From contig NZ_CP051305.1 in the NCBI RefSeq assembly GCF_024181385.1, forward strand, positions 620,001-684,000: DNA of 64,000 nucleotides, in the 5' to 3' direction. The notes under the pieces were generated by a model. The model saw only the letters and a program-made list of their open reading frames with translations, ran no database searches and was not told the origin of the DNA. Both the position numbers and the translations under genes were made by a program. Each line of letters starts with the position of its first letter. The stretch's first letter is position 1. Origin of the DNA: Treponema sp. OMZ 798. GTDB lineage: Bacteria > Spirochaetota > Spirochaetia > Treponematales > Treponemataceae. This document shows, piece by piece, positions 16,092 through 24,327 of this stretch.

Positions 16092-16832
16092 TTAGGAGTC
16101 CAAAATTCCAAGATACCGATTTCTCGGTATTTTAAAGCCGCCGAAGCGCCTTATGTTTTCGGAAGGGATTTGGGCATCGATTAAAAGGCCTTTTTTGTTT
16201 TTAAAAAAGTCTTGGGAAAAGAGGGCAAAGGCGGTTTTGGAAGCTCCGCTTACCTTGCTGAACATGGACTCGCCTATAAAGACCTCGTTTATGTAAAGCC
16301 CGTAAAAGCCGCCTGCCAATTCGCTGCCTTGCCAAGCTTCAACTGAGTGGGCAAAGCCTAATTTATGAAGGAGCCTGTAAGCTTGAAGCATGTCATCTGT
16401 GATCCAAGTTCCTTTTTGTCCCTCTCTTTTTATTAGGGCGCAGTTTTCTATAACTTCATCAAAGGCCGTATTTTGCGTTATCCTAAAATCGGCTTTTTTT
16501 ATTTCTCTTTTTAATCGGGACGGAATATGAAAGGAATCTTTGTTTATAACAAAGCGCAAGGAAGGGGAAAACCAAATTATAGGGTCTTCTTCCGAAAACC
16601 AAGGAAAAAAAGAATGTCTATAGGCCGAAAGAATCATGCCGGGTGAAAGGTTCCCTCCCGATATAATCTCATCATCTTGGGATTTTTGAATATAATCTTC
16701 TTCACCGAAGGCCTTGTTAAAATCAAAAAAATCATCGCTTTCAAGCCAAGGAAAATCCTTTTGACTTCTTTTTAAGAGTATATTTTTTTCACCGGAACTT
16801 AAAAGCGATAATGAAGAAAAACCCGTCAACAT
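16092..16832 (-). CDS. aat: Leucyl/phenylalanyl-tRNA-protein transferase
   Basis: A 246-residue enzyme that attaches Leu or Phe to the N-terminal Arg or Lys of proteins, marking them for ClpS-ClpAP. Family motifs are visible: MILSAYRHSFFPWFSEEDPI and WFSPSLRFVI around residues 65-90, GTWITDDMLQAY near 145, HSVEAWQGSELAGGFYG near 165 and GESMFSKVSGASKTAF near 190. It lies 21 bp downstream of clpA on the same strand, so the transferase, unfoldase and adaptor of the bacterial N-degron pathway form one operon. The first 40 residues are less conserved, so the exact start is less certain. Confidence 0.93.
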   Translation of the reverse strand: MLTGFSSLSLLSSGEKNILLKRSQKDFPWLESDDFFDFNKAFGEEDYIQKSQDDEIISGGNLSPGMILSAYRHSFFPWFSEEDPIIWFSPSLRFVINKDSFHIPSRLKREIKKADFRITQNTAFDEVIENCALIKREGQKGTWITDDMLQAYRLLHKLGFAHSVEAWQGSELAGGFYGLYINEVFIGESMFSKVSGASKTAFALFSQDFFKNKKGLLIDAQIPSENIRRFGGFKIPRNRYLGILDS

Positions 16833-16853
16833 TGTTTTTAAGTATTAAGCCCT

Positions 16854-19220
16854 TTATTTTACGCTCAAAACCAAATAGGGCTTTTTAGTCTTATCCCCGA
16901 TACGGCATTTTACGGAGCTTCCCTTTTTTGTTTCTCCGAAAAGAATCATGTCGGTTAAGGGCGTTACAAATTCGTCTTCGACAAGGCGGGCCGCATTGCG
17001 GGCTCCGAATTCTTCCGAATAGCCTTTTTCGGCTAAAAGAGGAATAACATCTTCTTCAAGCTCAAGTGTGATCTCTTTTTCGGCCAGTTGAGTACATATT
17101 TTTTCAACTTCTTTTTTGATGATGAGGCTCATAACCTGCATTGTAAGAGGTCCGAATTTTATGATTGCATCAAGTCTGTTTCTGAATTCGGGGGTAAAGG
17201 TCTTTTCAACAGCCTCATCCACGGCCGATTCCGAAATGCGCTCTCCTCCGAAGCCTATCAAGGGTTTTCCTATATTTGAAGAGCCTGCATTGCTTGTCAT
17301 AATAAGAATTATATTGTTAAAGGCTGCCTTCCTTCCCTGATTATCCGTGAGGGTTGCATAATCCATAATCTGTAATAGAATGTTATAGATGTCGTGGTGA
17401 GCCTTTTCTATCTCGTCCAATAGAAGAACCGCATTAGGGCTTTTTTGCACGGCAGAGGTTAAGAGTCCTCCTTCTTCAAAACCTACATAACCGGGGGGAG
17501 AGCCTATGAGGCGGCTTACCGTGTGCTTCTCCTGATATTCGCTCATATCGAAGCGGAGAAGGGGAATACCCAACTCTTCGGCGAGGGTCTTAGCAAGTTC
17601 CGTCTTACCGACACCCGTTGGGCCGACAAACAAAAAGTTTGCAACAGGTTTATCCTTGGAGCGGAAGCCTGCACGGGAGCGCTTTACAGCCTTGGTAACG
17701 CCTTCAATAGCCGGGCCCTGACCGAAAATCTTCTTTGAAAGAATTTCTTCAAAGTGCCTGAGCTTTTCCGTCTCGTTTACGGAAACCTTCTGCTCCGGTA
17801 TCCTTGCAGCTTTTGCGACAATCTTGTCTATGTCCGAAAGGCTTACCTCAGGCAGAGCTTCTTCGGCAAGGCTGTTTTTATCGGCCTCATTTTCGTTTCT
17901 TTCTTTATCGGCTCTTATCTTAATAAGAGCTCCGGCCTCGTCTATAAGGTCTATAGCCTTGTCGGGTAAAAATCTGTCTCTTATATGAAGGGCCGAAAGA
18001 TGAACTGCCGATTCCAAAACCTCATCGCTGTAATGCACATTATGAAACTTCTCGTAGCTTTCTTTAAGGCCCTTTAGTATCTTAACCGTTTCTTCTTCGC
18101 TTGGTTCTTCAATGTCTATTTTTTGAAAACGCCTTGCAAGAGCAGCATCCTTTGTAAAATGCTTATTGTATTCTTCAAAGGTTGTAGCCCCGATGCAGCG
18201 CACTCTTCCATTCGATAAAATCGGTTTTAAAAGGTCAGGGGCTTCAATTCCGCCTCCGCCTGAGTTTGCATTTACTACAGTATGAATTTCATCTATAAAA
18301 AGAATAGCATTTTTTTCTCTTGAAATCTCGGATATGATCCGTTTAAGCCGCTCTTCAAAGTCGCCCCTGAATTTTGCTCCGGCCAAGAGATCCGATAGGC
18401 TTAAGCTGTAGATATTTGCGTTTTTTAAAAAGCTCGGAACCTTGTTTTCCGTAATTCTTTGGGCAAGCCCTTCGGTTATAGCCGTTTTTCCGACCCCTGC
18501 TCCGCCTACATGGAGGGGATTGTTTTTTTGTTTGCGGCATAAAATTTGAACGGTTCTTTCTATTTCTTCTTCCCTTCCGATGATGGGAGAAAGGCGGCCC
18601 TTGCGGGCTTTTTCGGTTAAATTTACCGTAAACCGTTCAAGATAAGTTTTTTGTGCCTTGTTTTTGTCGTGTTCGGGTGAGCTTTTTTCTTCAACATTAT
18701 GAGGGGCCGCACCTTCTTTTAAGTCCGGATCTTCTTGGATATTTTCGGTTTGCTCATAGGCACTTTTGGTTTTGCCGTCATCATAGAAGTCGGGGCTGCT
18801 TACCAGCTGGAGGAGTCTCAGCCTGTCTATGCCGCTTTGCTTCATAAAAAAAGAACAATGATTTTTTTCTTCATCCATAAGGCTCACTATTATGTCGTTA
18901 ATGCCTATAACGGGTTTTTCGGCAGCATTGCAGTTTAAAATGGCCCTTTCAAAAACATTTTGCAATCCTACTGTCTGAATCGGTTCTGTCTGATTATTTT
19001 GTGTTCTTATCGGAATCTTGTTTTCAAGATAGGTGTTTAGGTTATCGTGGATATAGCCCAAATCCGAACCTGAAAGGGTAAAAAGTTCTAAGGCCTTAGG
19101 ATTAAACATAATAGCCCACAACAAGTGCTCCGGAGTAACAAATTCATGATTTCTTTTTTTTGCATCCTCTACCGCATCTTGAAAAATGCGTCTGACAGTT
19201 ATACTTACCGTAAAATTCAT
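16854..19220 (-). CDS. clpA: ATP-dependent Clp protease ATPase subunit ClpA
   Basis: A 788-residue AAA+ unfoldase. An N-terminal Clp repeat domain (residues 1-150) is followed by an acidic linker and two ATPase domains: Walker A GGAGVGKTAI near residue 240 and GPTGVGKTEL near residue 520, with Walker B LFIDEIH and LLLDEIEKAH. SNAGSSNIGKPLIGFG and the C-terminal D2-small domain are as in ClpA rather than ClpB, since the long coiled-coil middle domain is missing. The start overlaps the clpS stop by 4 bp. ClpP is not in the window. Confidence 0.95.
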   Translation of the reverse strand: MNFTVSITVRRIFQDAVEDAKKRNHEFVTPEHLLWAIMFNPKALELFTLSGSDLGYIHDNLNTYLENKIPIRTQNNQTEPIQTVGLQNVFERAILNCNAAEKPVIGINDIIVSLMDEEKNHCSFFMKQSGIDRLRLLQLVSSPDFYDDGKTKSAYEQTENIQEDPDLKEGAAPHNVEEKSSPEHDKNKAQKTYLERFTVNLTEKARKGRLSPIIGREEEIERTVQILCRKQKNNPLHVGGAGVGKTAITEGLAQRITENKVPSFLKNANIYSLSLSDLLAGAKFRGDFEERLKRIISEISREKNAILFIDEIHTVVNANSGGGGIEAPDLLKPILSNGRVRCIGATTFEEYNKHFTKDAALARRFQKIDIEEPSEEETVKILKGLKESYEKFHNVHYSDEVLESAVHLSALHIRDRFLPDKAIDLIDEAGALIKIRADKERNENEADKNSLAEEALPEVSLSDIDKIVAKAARIPEQKVSVNETEKLRHFEEILSKKIFGQGPAIEGVTKAVKRSRAGFRSKDKPVANFLFVGPTGVGKTELAKTLAEELGIPLLRFDMSEYQEKHTVSRLIGSPPGYVGFEEGGLLTSAVQKSPNAVLLLDEIEKAHHDIYNILLQIMDYATLTDNQGRKAAFNNIILIMTSNAGSSNIGKPLIGFGGERISESAVDEAVEKTFTPEFRNRLDAIIKFGPLTMQVMSLIIKKEVEKICTQLAEKEITLELEEDVIPLLAEKGYSEEFGARNAARLVEDEFVTPLTDMILFGETKKGSSVKCRIGDKTKKPYLVLSVK

Positions 19221-19522
19221 ACTTTTTCAACCTTGCATTGCAGCGGAAAATTATTATTCTTTGCTGCCGTTAATACTTGAAAGCACTTTGTTGTTGCTAT
19301 GTCATATACATAGATACCAACAGAGGCTTGTCCCGTTTTGTGAACCTTAAACATCAAAGATTCGGCCTCTTCCGGCGACTTGTTAAATATAGAAATAAGG
19401 ACGGCCACAACAAAATCCATTGGGGTAAAGTCATCGTTAAGAAGAATAACTCTATAATTTTCCGGTTCTATAAATTTTTCAGATATAATAGTCCCCTTTT
19501 GGGTTTGTTTTTTTAGTTCCAT
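19217..19522 (-). CDS. clpS: Clp protease adaptor ClpS
   Basis: A 101-residue adaptor that binds N-degron residues and delivers substrates to ClpA. It shows YRVILLNDDFTPMDFVVAVL, in which Asn-Asp and the Asp-Phe/Met gate form the binding pocket, and VHKTGQASVGIYVYDIA. The start at 19522 is chosen because the additional 13 upstream codons of the open frame are rich in hydrophobic residues not seen in ClpS. No Shine-Dalgarno precedes this ATG; a -10 box lies 6 bp upstream. Confidence 0.93.
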   Translation of the reverse strand: MELKKQTQKGTIISEKFIEPENYRVILLNDDFTPMDFVVAVLISIFNKSPEEAESLMFKVHKTGQASVGIYVYDIATTKCFQVLTAAKNNNFPLQCKVEKV

Positions 19523-19528
19523 ACATAT

Positions 19529-19557
19529 AAAGTACTGTAAAAATACATATTTTACAA
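19529..19557 (-). promoter_or_regulatory. Promoter of clpS-clpA-aat, leaderless
   Basis: On the minus strand, TTGTAA (19557-19552), 17-base spacer, TACTTT (19534-19529), then 6 bases to the ATG at 19522. The boxes are only moderately close to consensus, but the spacing equals that of other leaderless candidates here. Confidence 0.45.
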
Positions 19558-19683
19558 GCAAATTTTTATTTTTTTAATAATATTCCGTGATAATGTAAGA
19601 ATTTTTATAAAAAATTGGATATATTTGCAAAAAAAGGAAAAAGAATCTTGATATTTTGGTATAATGTGTTATACTATAATGCA

Positions 19684-20868
19684 ATGAGTTGTAATAATTG
19701 TGAAGTTAAAAAGATAAAACCTATCAGTATTGCTGGAAAAAATGCGGTAATGGAAAGGGTTTTTGAGCTTATATATACCAAATCATCATTTTTGCTTTTA
19801 GGGCATGAGCACGCTGATGAGGATTGTATATCCTCGGTTGTGGCCTTCGGCTTGTTGTTGCGTAAATTCGGAAAGACGGTAAATGTGTTTTTGGAAGATC
19901 ATGTACCCGACAATCTTTCTTTTTTTGCGGACATTTGCAGATACAATTCTATTTCGTTGTTTGTTAAAGATGTGACTGAGGTCATAAATCCTGACGTTGT
20001 CGTTATTTTGGATACTCCTAAGCCTGATATGATAGCTTCAAATGACGATATTAAATTTTTTTTAAAGGACGCTGCAGTTCCTAAGGTTGAGATAGATCAT
20101 CATTTTACTGCAGATGCCGGCTATTCGGGAGATGAGGATTACCGGCTGACTATGAGGGCTTCAAGCACATGCGAAATCATAGGTCAAATGTGTTTAAAAC
20201 TGGAACATAAGCCCGACATTCTTAAAAAATACGGTATAAACGATCTGTATTCCCGTAATATAGTTCTTGCCATGCTTACCGGCATGATAGGGGATGCAAA
20301 GATGGGGAACTATCTTTTTAAGAAGCGTGATAAGGTTTTTTATGATTACTTTTTAAAGAAATTTAACGGCATTCTCAGTGAGCAATTTAATAAGGGCTCA
20401 GGAAATATAAGCTCTGTTAAAGAAATATTGGAGCTCATAGAAAAGCTTTCAGACGAAGATGCCAAACTTTACAATGAGATAATGAAGAATGCTTTATATG
20501 ACGGGCGTATAGGAACGATAATATTGGACGAAAAACAGTCTGAAGCCTTAAGTTCAGGAATTGATTATAATCAATTTTTGGGTGTCATAAAGAGGGCTAC
20601 AGATGATATAGCAGAGAAGGCTCATGGAGTCGGTATATCGGCATACTTTGACCCGGCTGAAGTGTCGGATAAAATTCAATTTAGAATAAGAGCTTCCGGA
20701 GATGTAAAGGGAATTGATGTAAGGCCTATTTTAGATGAATTTAATATTACGGACGGCGGAGGCCATCCCGGTGCCATAGGCTTTAGGTTTCCCAGAACGG
20801 AAATCAAAGATCTTCCCGGCTATGTAGATAAAATTTCTAAAAAAGTTAAAACCCTTATTCCGCAATGA
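19684..20868 (+). CDS. DHH/DHHA1-family phosphoesterase
   Basis: A 394-residue protein from ATG 19684. It has the metal-binding motifs of NrnA/RecJ-like enzymes: GHEHADEDCISS (motif I) near residue 40, DTPKPD, EIDHHFTADAGYS (the DHH motif) near residue 138, and a DHHA1 end with GGGHPGAIGFR. Likely activity is hydrolysis of short oligonucleotides or pApA-type substrates. The open frame extends 23 codons upstream, but that stretch holds TATAAT boxes at 19660-19665 (with an upstream TGG) and 19675-19680, so it is taken as promoter; there is no Shine-Dalgarno before 19684. It overlaps queH by 4 bp. Confidence 0.85.
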   Translation: MSCNNCEVKKIKPISIAGKNAVMERVFELIYTKSSFLLLGHEHADEDCISSVVAFGLLLRKFGKTVNVFLEDHVPDNLSFFADICRYNSISLFVKDVTEVINPDVVVILDTPKPDMIASNDDIKFFLKDAAVPKVEIDHHFTADAGYSGDEDYRLTMRASSTCEIIGQMCLKLEHKPDILKKYGINDLYSRNIVLAMLTGMIGDAKMGNYLFKKRDKVFYDYFLKKFNGILSEQFNKGSGNISSVKEILELIEKLSDEDAKLYNEIMKNALYDGRIGTIILDEKQSEALSSGIDYNQFLGVIKRATDDIAEKAHGVGISAYFDPAEVSDKIQFRIRASGDVKGIDVRPILDEFNITDGGGHPGAIGFRFPRTEIKDLPGYVDKISKKVKTLIPQ

Positions 20869-21482
20869 CAGCTCAAAAAATAAACTATGACAGGCTGATG
20901 CAGGATACGATAAAAAATTTAGGTTCAACCGATAAAACTCTCCTGCTTCACTCCTGTTGTGCACCTTGCAGTTCTTCCGTTATCTTAAAGCTTGCTCCTT
21001 TTTTTAAACTGACTATTTTCTACTATAATAGTAATATCGATACTTCTGAAGAATATGAAAAAAGAGCCCAAGAGCAAAGGCATCTTATTTCCATATATAA
21101 TGAAGAAAAGCTCTCATCTCACAGGATAGAAATAATAAAAGAGGCCTATGACCCGCAAGAATTCCGTGAAATTTCCCAGGGTTTGGAAGACTGTCCTGAA
21201 GGGGGTGAAAGATGTATGCGCTGCTACCTTTTAAGGCTGAAAAAAACTGCCGAAAGGGCTAAAAAAGAAGGTTTTGATTTTTTTTCCACAACCCTTTCCG
21301 TAAGTCCTCTAAAAAATGCGGAAAAACTTAACTCTATAGGTCTTTCCCTCGAAACCGAAAACTGTAAATGGCTTCCCTGTGATTTTAAAAAACGCAACGG
21401 CTACCTTGATTCCATAAATTTAAGTAAAAAATACGGCCTTTACAGGCAGGACTACTGCGGCTGCGTTTACTCCAAACGATAA
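20865..21482 (+). CDS. queH: Epoxyqueuosine reductase QueH
   Basis: A 205-residue protein of the DUF208/QueH family, which performs the last step of queuosine tRNA modification in bacteria lacking QueG. It has LLLHSCCAPCSS near residue 26 and CMRCYLLR near 112, and DYCGCVYS at the end, the cysteine set that binds iron-sulfur and iron. TTLSVSPLKN is also family-typical. The start ATG overlaps the stop of the upstream phosphoesterase gene (ATGA). Confidence 0.92.
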   Translation: MTAQKINYDRLMQDTIKNLGSTDKTLLLHSCCAPCSSSVILKLAPFFKLTIFYYNSNIDTSEEYEKRAQEQRHLISIYNEEKLSSHRIEIIKEAYDPQEFREISQGLEDCPEGGERCMRCYLLRLKKTAERAKKEGFDFFSTTLSVSPLKNAEKLNSIGLSLETENCKWLPCDFKKRNGYLDSINLSKKYGLYRQDYCGCVYSKR

Positions 21483-21522
21483 AAAATTAGTTATTTTTAT
21501 CCTTATAATTTAAGTTTTAGAA

Positions 21523-21551
21523 TTGACTATATACTTAATTCCTGTTATAAT
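21523..21551 (+). promoter_or_regulatory. Strong promoter of grdE-grdB
   Basis: TTGACT (21523-21528), 17-base spacer, TATAAT (21546-21551) with an extended -10 TGT directly before it. The leader would be about 40 bases and ends in AGGAGG before the GTG start. Confidence 0.8.
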
Positions 21552-21600
21552 GGAAGCCAAAGTAATCAATCTATTGACTAAAAATAATAGGAGGTCAAAA

Positions 21601-22890
21601 GTGAAACTTGAATTAGGTATTATACCCATTAACGACATGAAATTTGGAAACAAAACAGCTGTTAATGGAACATGCCTTGAAGTAAACAAAGCTGAACTTG
21701 AGGCTCTTATCAAGGAAGATCCGCTTGTAACCGGTGTTGAATTGCACATTGCAAAGCCCGGCGATAACACCCGAATTATCCCTGTAAAAGATGTTCTTGA
21801 ACCCCGATGTAAGGTAGAAGGCAGCGGAGTTTGCTTCCCCGGTTTCTTTACCGGCGAAGAGGCTGTTGTTGGAGCAGGTAAAACCCACGTATTGAAGGGT
21901 GCTGCTGTAGTTACAACCGGAACCGTTGTAGGTTTCCAGGAAGGTATCATCGACATGAGCGGCCCGGGTGCCGAATATACACCCTTCTCAAAGACCGTTA
22001 ACCTCGTTGTTGATTGCAAGATCCAGGACGATGTTACCCGTGCTATCAAAGAAAAGGCCTTACGCCTTATGGGCTTAAAGACAGCCCGATATCTCGGAGA
22101 AGCTGCTAAAAACGTAAAACCCGCTTCTGTAGAAACCTACGAAACACTTCCCTTCGTAGAGCAGGCTAAGCAATATCCCAACCTTCCCAAGGTCGGATAT
22201 GTTTACATGCTCCAGAGCCAGGGTCTTTTACACGACACCTACTACTACGGTATCGACGTAAAGCAGATTCTTCCCACAATCATGTACCCCACAGAAGTTA
22301 TGGACGGTGCAATCGTAAGCGGTAACTGCGTTTCTGCCTGCGATAAAAACCCGACCTATGTTCACCAGAACAGCCCCATTATCCATGAACTCTATAAGAG
22401 ACACGGAAAAGACATCAACTTCATGGGTGTAATCGTTACAAACGAAAACGTTACTCTTGCAGACAAGGAAAGATCTTCTAACCTTTCAGCAAAATTGGCC
22501 GAAATGCTCGGCTGCGATGCAGTTATCGTTTCTGAAGAAGGTTTCGGAAACCCCGATGCCGACTTGATCATGAACTGCCGCAAGATCGAAGAAAAGGGTA
22601 TCAAGACCGTTCTCGTAACCGACGAATATGCCGGTCAAGACGGTGCAAGTCAGTCTCTTGCTGACTCAAACCCCTTAGGAAATGCAGTAGTTTCTAACGG
22701 AAACGCAAACGCTGTTGTAAAACTTCCCCCGATGAAGACCATCATCGGAGATGTAAAGCAGGCAAACGTTATTGCCGGTGCTTGGGACGGAAGTTTACAT
22801 GCCGACGGAACAATCGAAGCTGAAATTCAGGTTATTACCGGTGCTACAAACGAGCTCGGATTCTGGAATCTTAGCGCAAGAGGAATATAA
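21601..22890 (+). CDS. grdE: Glycine reductase component B, proprotein GrdE
   Basis: A 429-residue proprotein. Glycine reductase turns glycine plus phosphate into acetyl phosphate and ammonia (Stickland metabolism); component B binds glycine as a Schiff base. GrdE is self-cleaved at a Cys whose residue becomes a pyruvoyl group; the Asn-Cys in VSGNCVSACDKNP, with Cys at residue 243, fits that site. Start is GTG 21601 with AGGAGG 5 bp upstream; an earlier in-frame ATG would lack a ribosome-binding site and overlap the promoter. Codon use shifts towards C-ending codons compared with neighbours, as in highly expressed genes. GrdA, GrdC and GrdD are not in the window. Confidence 0.95.
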   Translation: MKLELGIIPINDMKFGNKTAVNGTCLEVNKAELEALIKEDPLVTGVELHIAKPGDNTRIIPVKDVLEPRCKVEGSGVCFPGFFTGEEAVVGAGKTHVLKGAAVVTTGTVVGFQEGIIDMSGPGAEYTPFSKTVNLVVDCKIQDDVTRAIKEKALRLMGLKTARYLGEAAKNVKPASVETYETLPFVEQAKQYPNLPKVGYVYMLQSQGLLHDTYYYGIDVKQILPTIMYPTEVMDGAIVSGNCVSACDKNPTYVHQNSPIIHELYKRHGKDINFMGVIVTNENVTLADKERSSNLSAKLAEMLGCDAVIVSEEGFGNPDADLIMNCRKIEEKGIKTVLVTDEYAGQDGASQSLADSNPLGNAVVSNGNANAVVKLPPMKTIIGDVKQANVIAGAWDGSLHADGTIEAEIQVITGATNELGFWNLSARGI

Positions 22891-22901
22891 GGAGTTAAGC
22901 T

Positions 22902-24197
22902 ATGAGTAAAGTAATTGTTCATTATATCAATCAGTTCTTTGCCGGAAAGGGCGGAGAAGACATGGCTGACTACAAACCGGAGGTTATTGACGGAACAGCA
23001 GGTCCCGGTGCCGGAATTCAGGGCGCCTTGGGAGATGCGGGAAAGATCGTCAAGACCATTATCTGCGGTGATAACTATTTTAACGAGCACGAAGAAGAAT
23101 GTTTAGCCTTTGTTAAAAAGGTTCTTACAGATGCAAAAGCAGACCTTCTTATTGCCGGTCCCGGATTCAACGCCGGACGATACGGTATGGCTTGCGGTAA
23201 CGCAGCAAAGGTTGCCTTTGAGCTCGGTATCCCCGCTATTTCGGGTCTCTATGAAGAAAACCCCGGTTATGATGTATTCAAAGCCTTTATGTACACAATC
23301 AAGACAGGTAACTCTGCTGTAAGCATGAGAGAAGCCGTTCCTGCTATCGGAGCTTTGGCTAAAAAGATTTTAACAGGCGAGTGCATCTGCTGCCCCGAAA
23401 AAGAAGGTCTCTTACCCAGAGGCGTACGCCAAAACTACTTTGCAGAAGAAAGAGGTGCAAAGAGAGCTGTTGACATGCTCATCAAGAAGATTAAGGGTGA
23501 AGAGTTCGTAACGGAATATCCGATGCCCGTATTCGACAGAGTACCTCCTCAGCCTGCCGTTAAAGATATTTCCAAGGCAAAGGTTGCATTGGTAACATCA
23601 GGCGGTGTTGTCCCCAAGGGTAACCCCGACCACATCGAAGCTTCAAACGCTTCACACTACGGCGAATATTCAATCGCAGGTATGGCCGCTCTTTCATCAG
23701 CCGACAGCGAAACAGCTCACGGCGGATACGACCCCACCTATTGTAACGCAAACCCCAACCGAGTTCTTCCGGTAGACGTTTTGCGCGACATGGAAAAAGA
23801 GGGAAAGATCGGAAAGCTTCATGACAAGTACTATACAACGGTAGGAAACGGTACCGCTGTAAAGCGCTCAAAGAAATTTGCCGAAGAATTTGTTCAAAAA
23901 CTTGTGAACGACGGAGTGCAGGCTGTAATTCTTACCTCCACGTGAGGCACATGTACTCGTTGCGGTGCAACGATGGTTAAAGAAATCGAGAGACATCTCC
24001 CGGTAGTACATATTGCAACTGTTGTTCCTATCTCAAAGACTGTTGGTGCAAACAGAATTGTGCCGGCCGTAGCTATTCCTCACCCGCTCGGTGATCCTAA
24101 AATGAACGATGCAGATGAGAAAAAACTCCGCCGCGCCCTTGTTGAAAAAGCATTAAAAGCTCTTGAAACACCCGTTTCCGAGCAAACCGTTTTTTAA
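22902..24197 (+). CDS. grdB: Glycine reductase component B, selenoprotein GrdB
   Basis: The coding region is 431 codons and reads through an in-frame UGA at 23943-23945 (residue 348). The sequence around it, LTST-U-GTCTRCGATM, has the UxxCxxC motif known from GrdB. The frame after UGA stays open to 24197 and ends in ETPVSEQTVF, with family-like text (VVPISKTVGANRIVPA) on the far side. A SECIS hairpin begins 12 bp past the UGA. It follows grdE by 11 bp with its own ribosome-binding site, so the two are co-expressed. An automatic reading would wrongly split this gene in two. Confidence 0.96.
23943..23972 (+). promoter_or_regulatory. SECIS element for selenocysteine insertion
   Basis: After UGA, 12 bases precede a perfect 6-bp stem CGTTGC (23958-23963) / GCAACG (23967-23972) with loop GGT. 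The 18 bases from UGA to the GGT loop equal the distance recalled for the E. coli fdhF element, whose loop also contains GGU, recognised by SelB. Confidence 0.85.
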
Positions 24198-24214
24198 TTT
24201 AGCTTTTTAAACTA

Positions 24215-24252
24215 AAAAGGCCCCCTTGCCTTTAGAGCAAGGGGGCTTTTTT
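24215..24252 (+). terminator. Rho-independent terminator of grdEB
   Basis: A 10-bp GC-rich stem GCCCCCTTGC / GCAAGGGGGC (24220-24229 / 24237-24246), 7-base loop, preceded by A's and followed by six T's. It lies 22 bp after the grdB stop. Confidence 0.93.
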
Positions 24253-24270
24253 ATTTATCTTTTACTCTTG

Positions 24271-24299
24271 TAGACAAATTTTTACTTTTAGTGTATCAT
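24271..24299 (+). promoter_or_regulatory. Promoter of the topoisomerase gene
   Basis: TAGACA (24271-24276), 17-base spacer, TATCAT (24294-24299). GAGGAAA lies ahead of the ATG at 24328. Confidence 0.5.
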
Positions 24300-24327
24300 C
24301 TTAAAATACTTTTTTTTGAGGAAAAAG

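Noticed and set aside
23973..24197. A separate 74-residue gene after grdE and a 347-residue GrdB
   Set aside because: Same frame, no start signal, and the UGA carries a SECIS and the UxxCxxC motif; it is the end of one selenoprotein.
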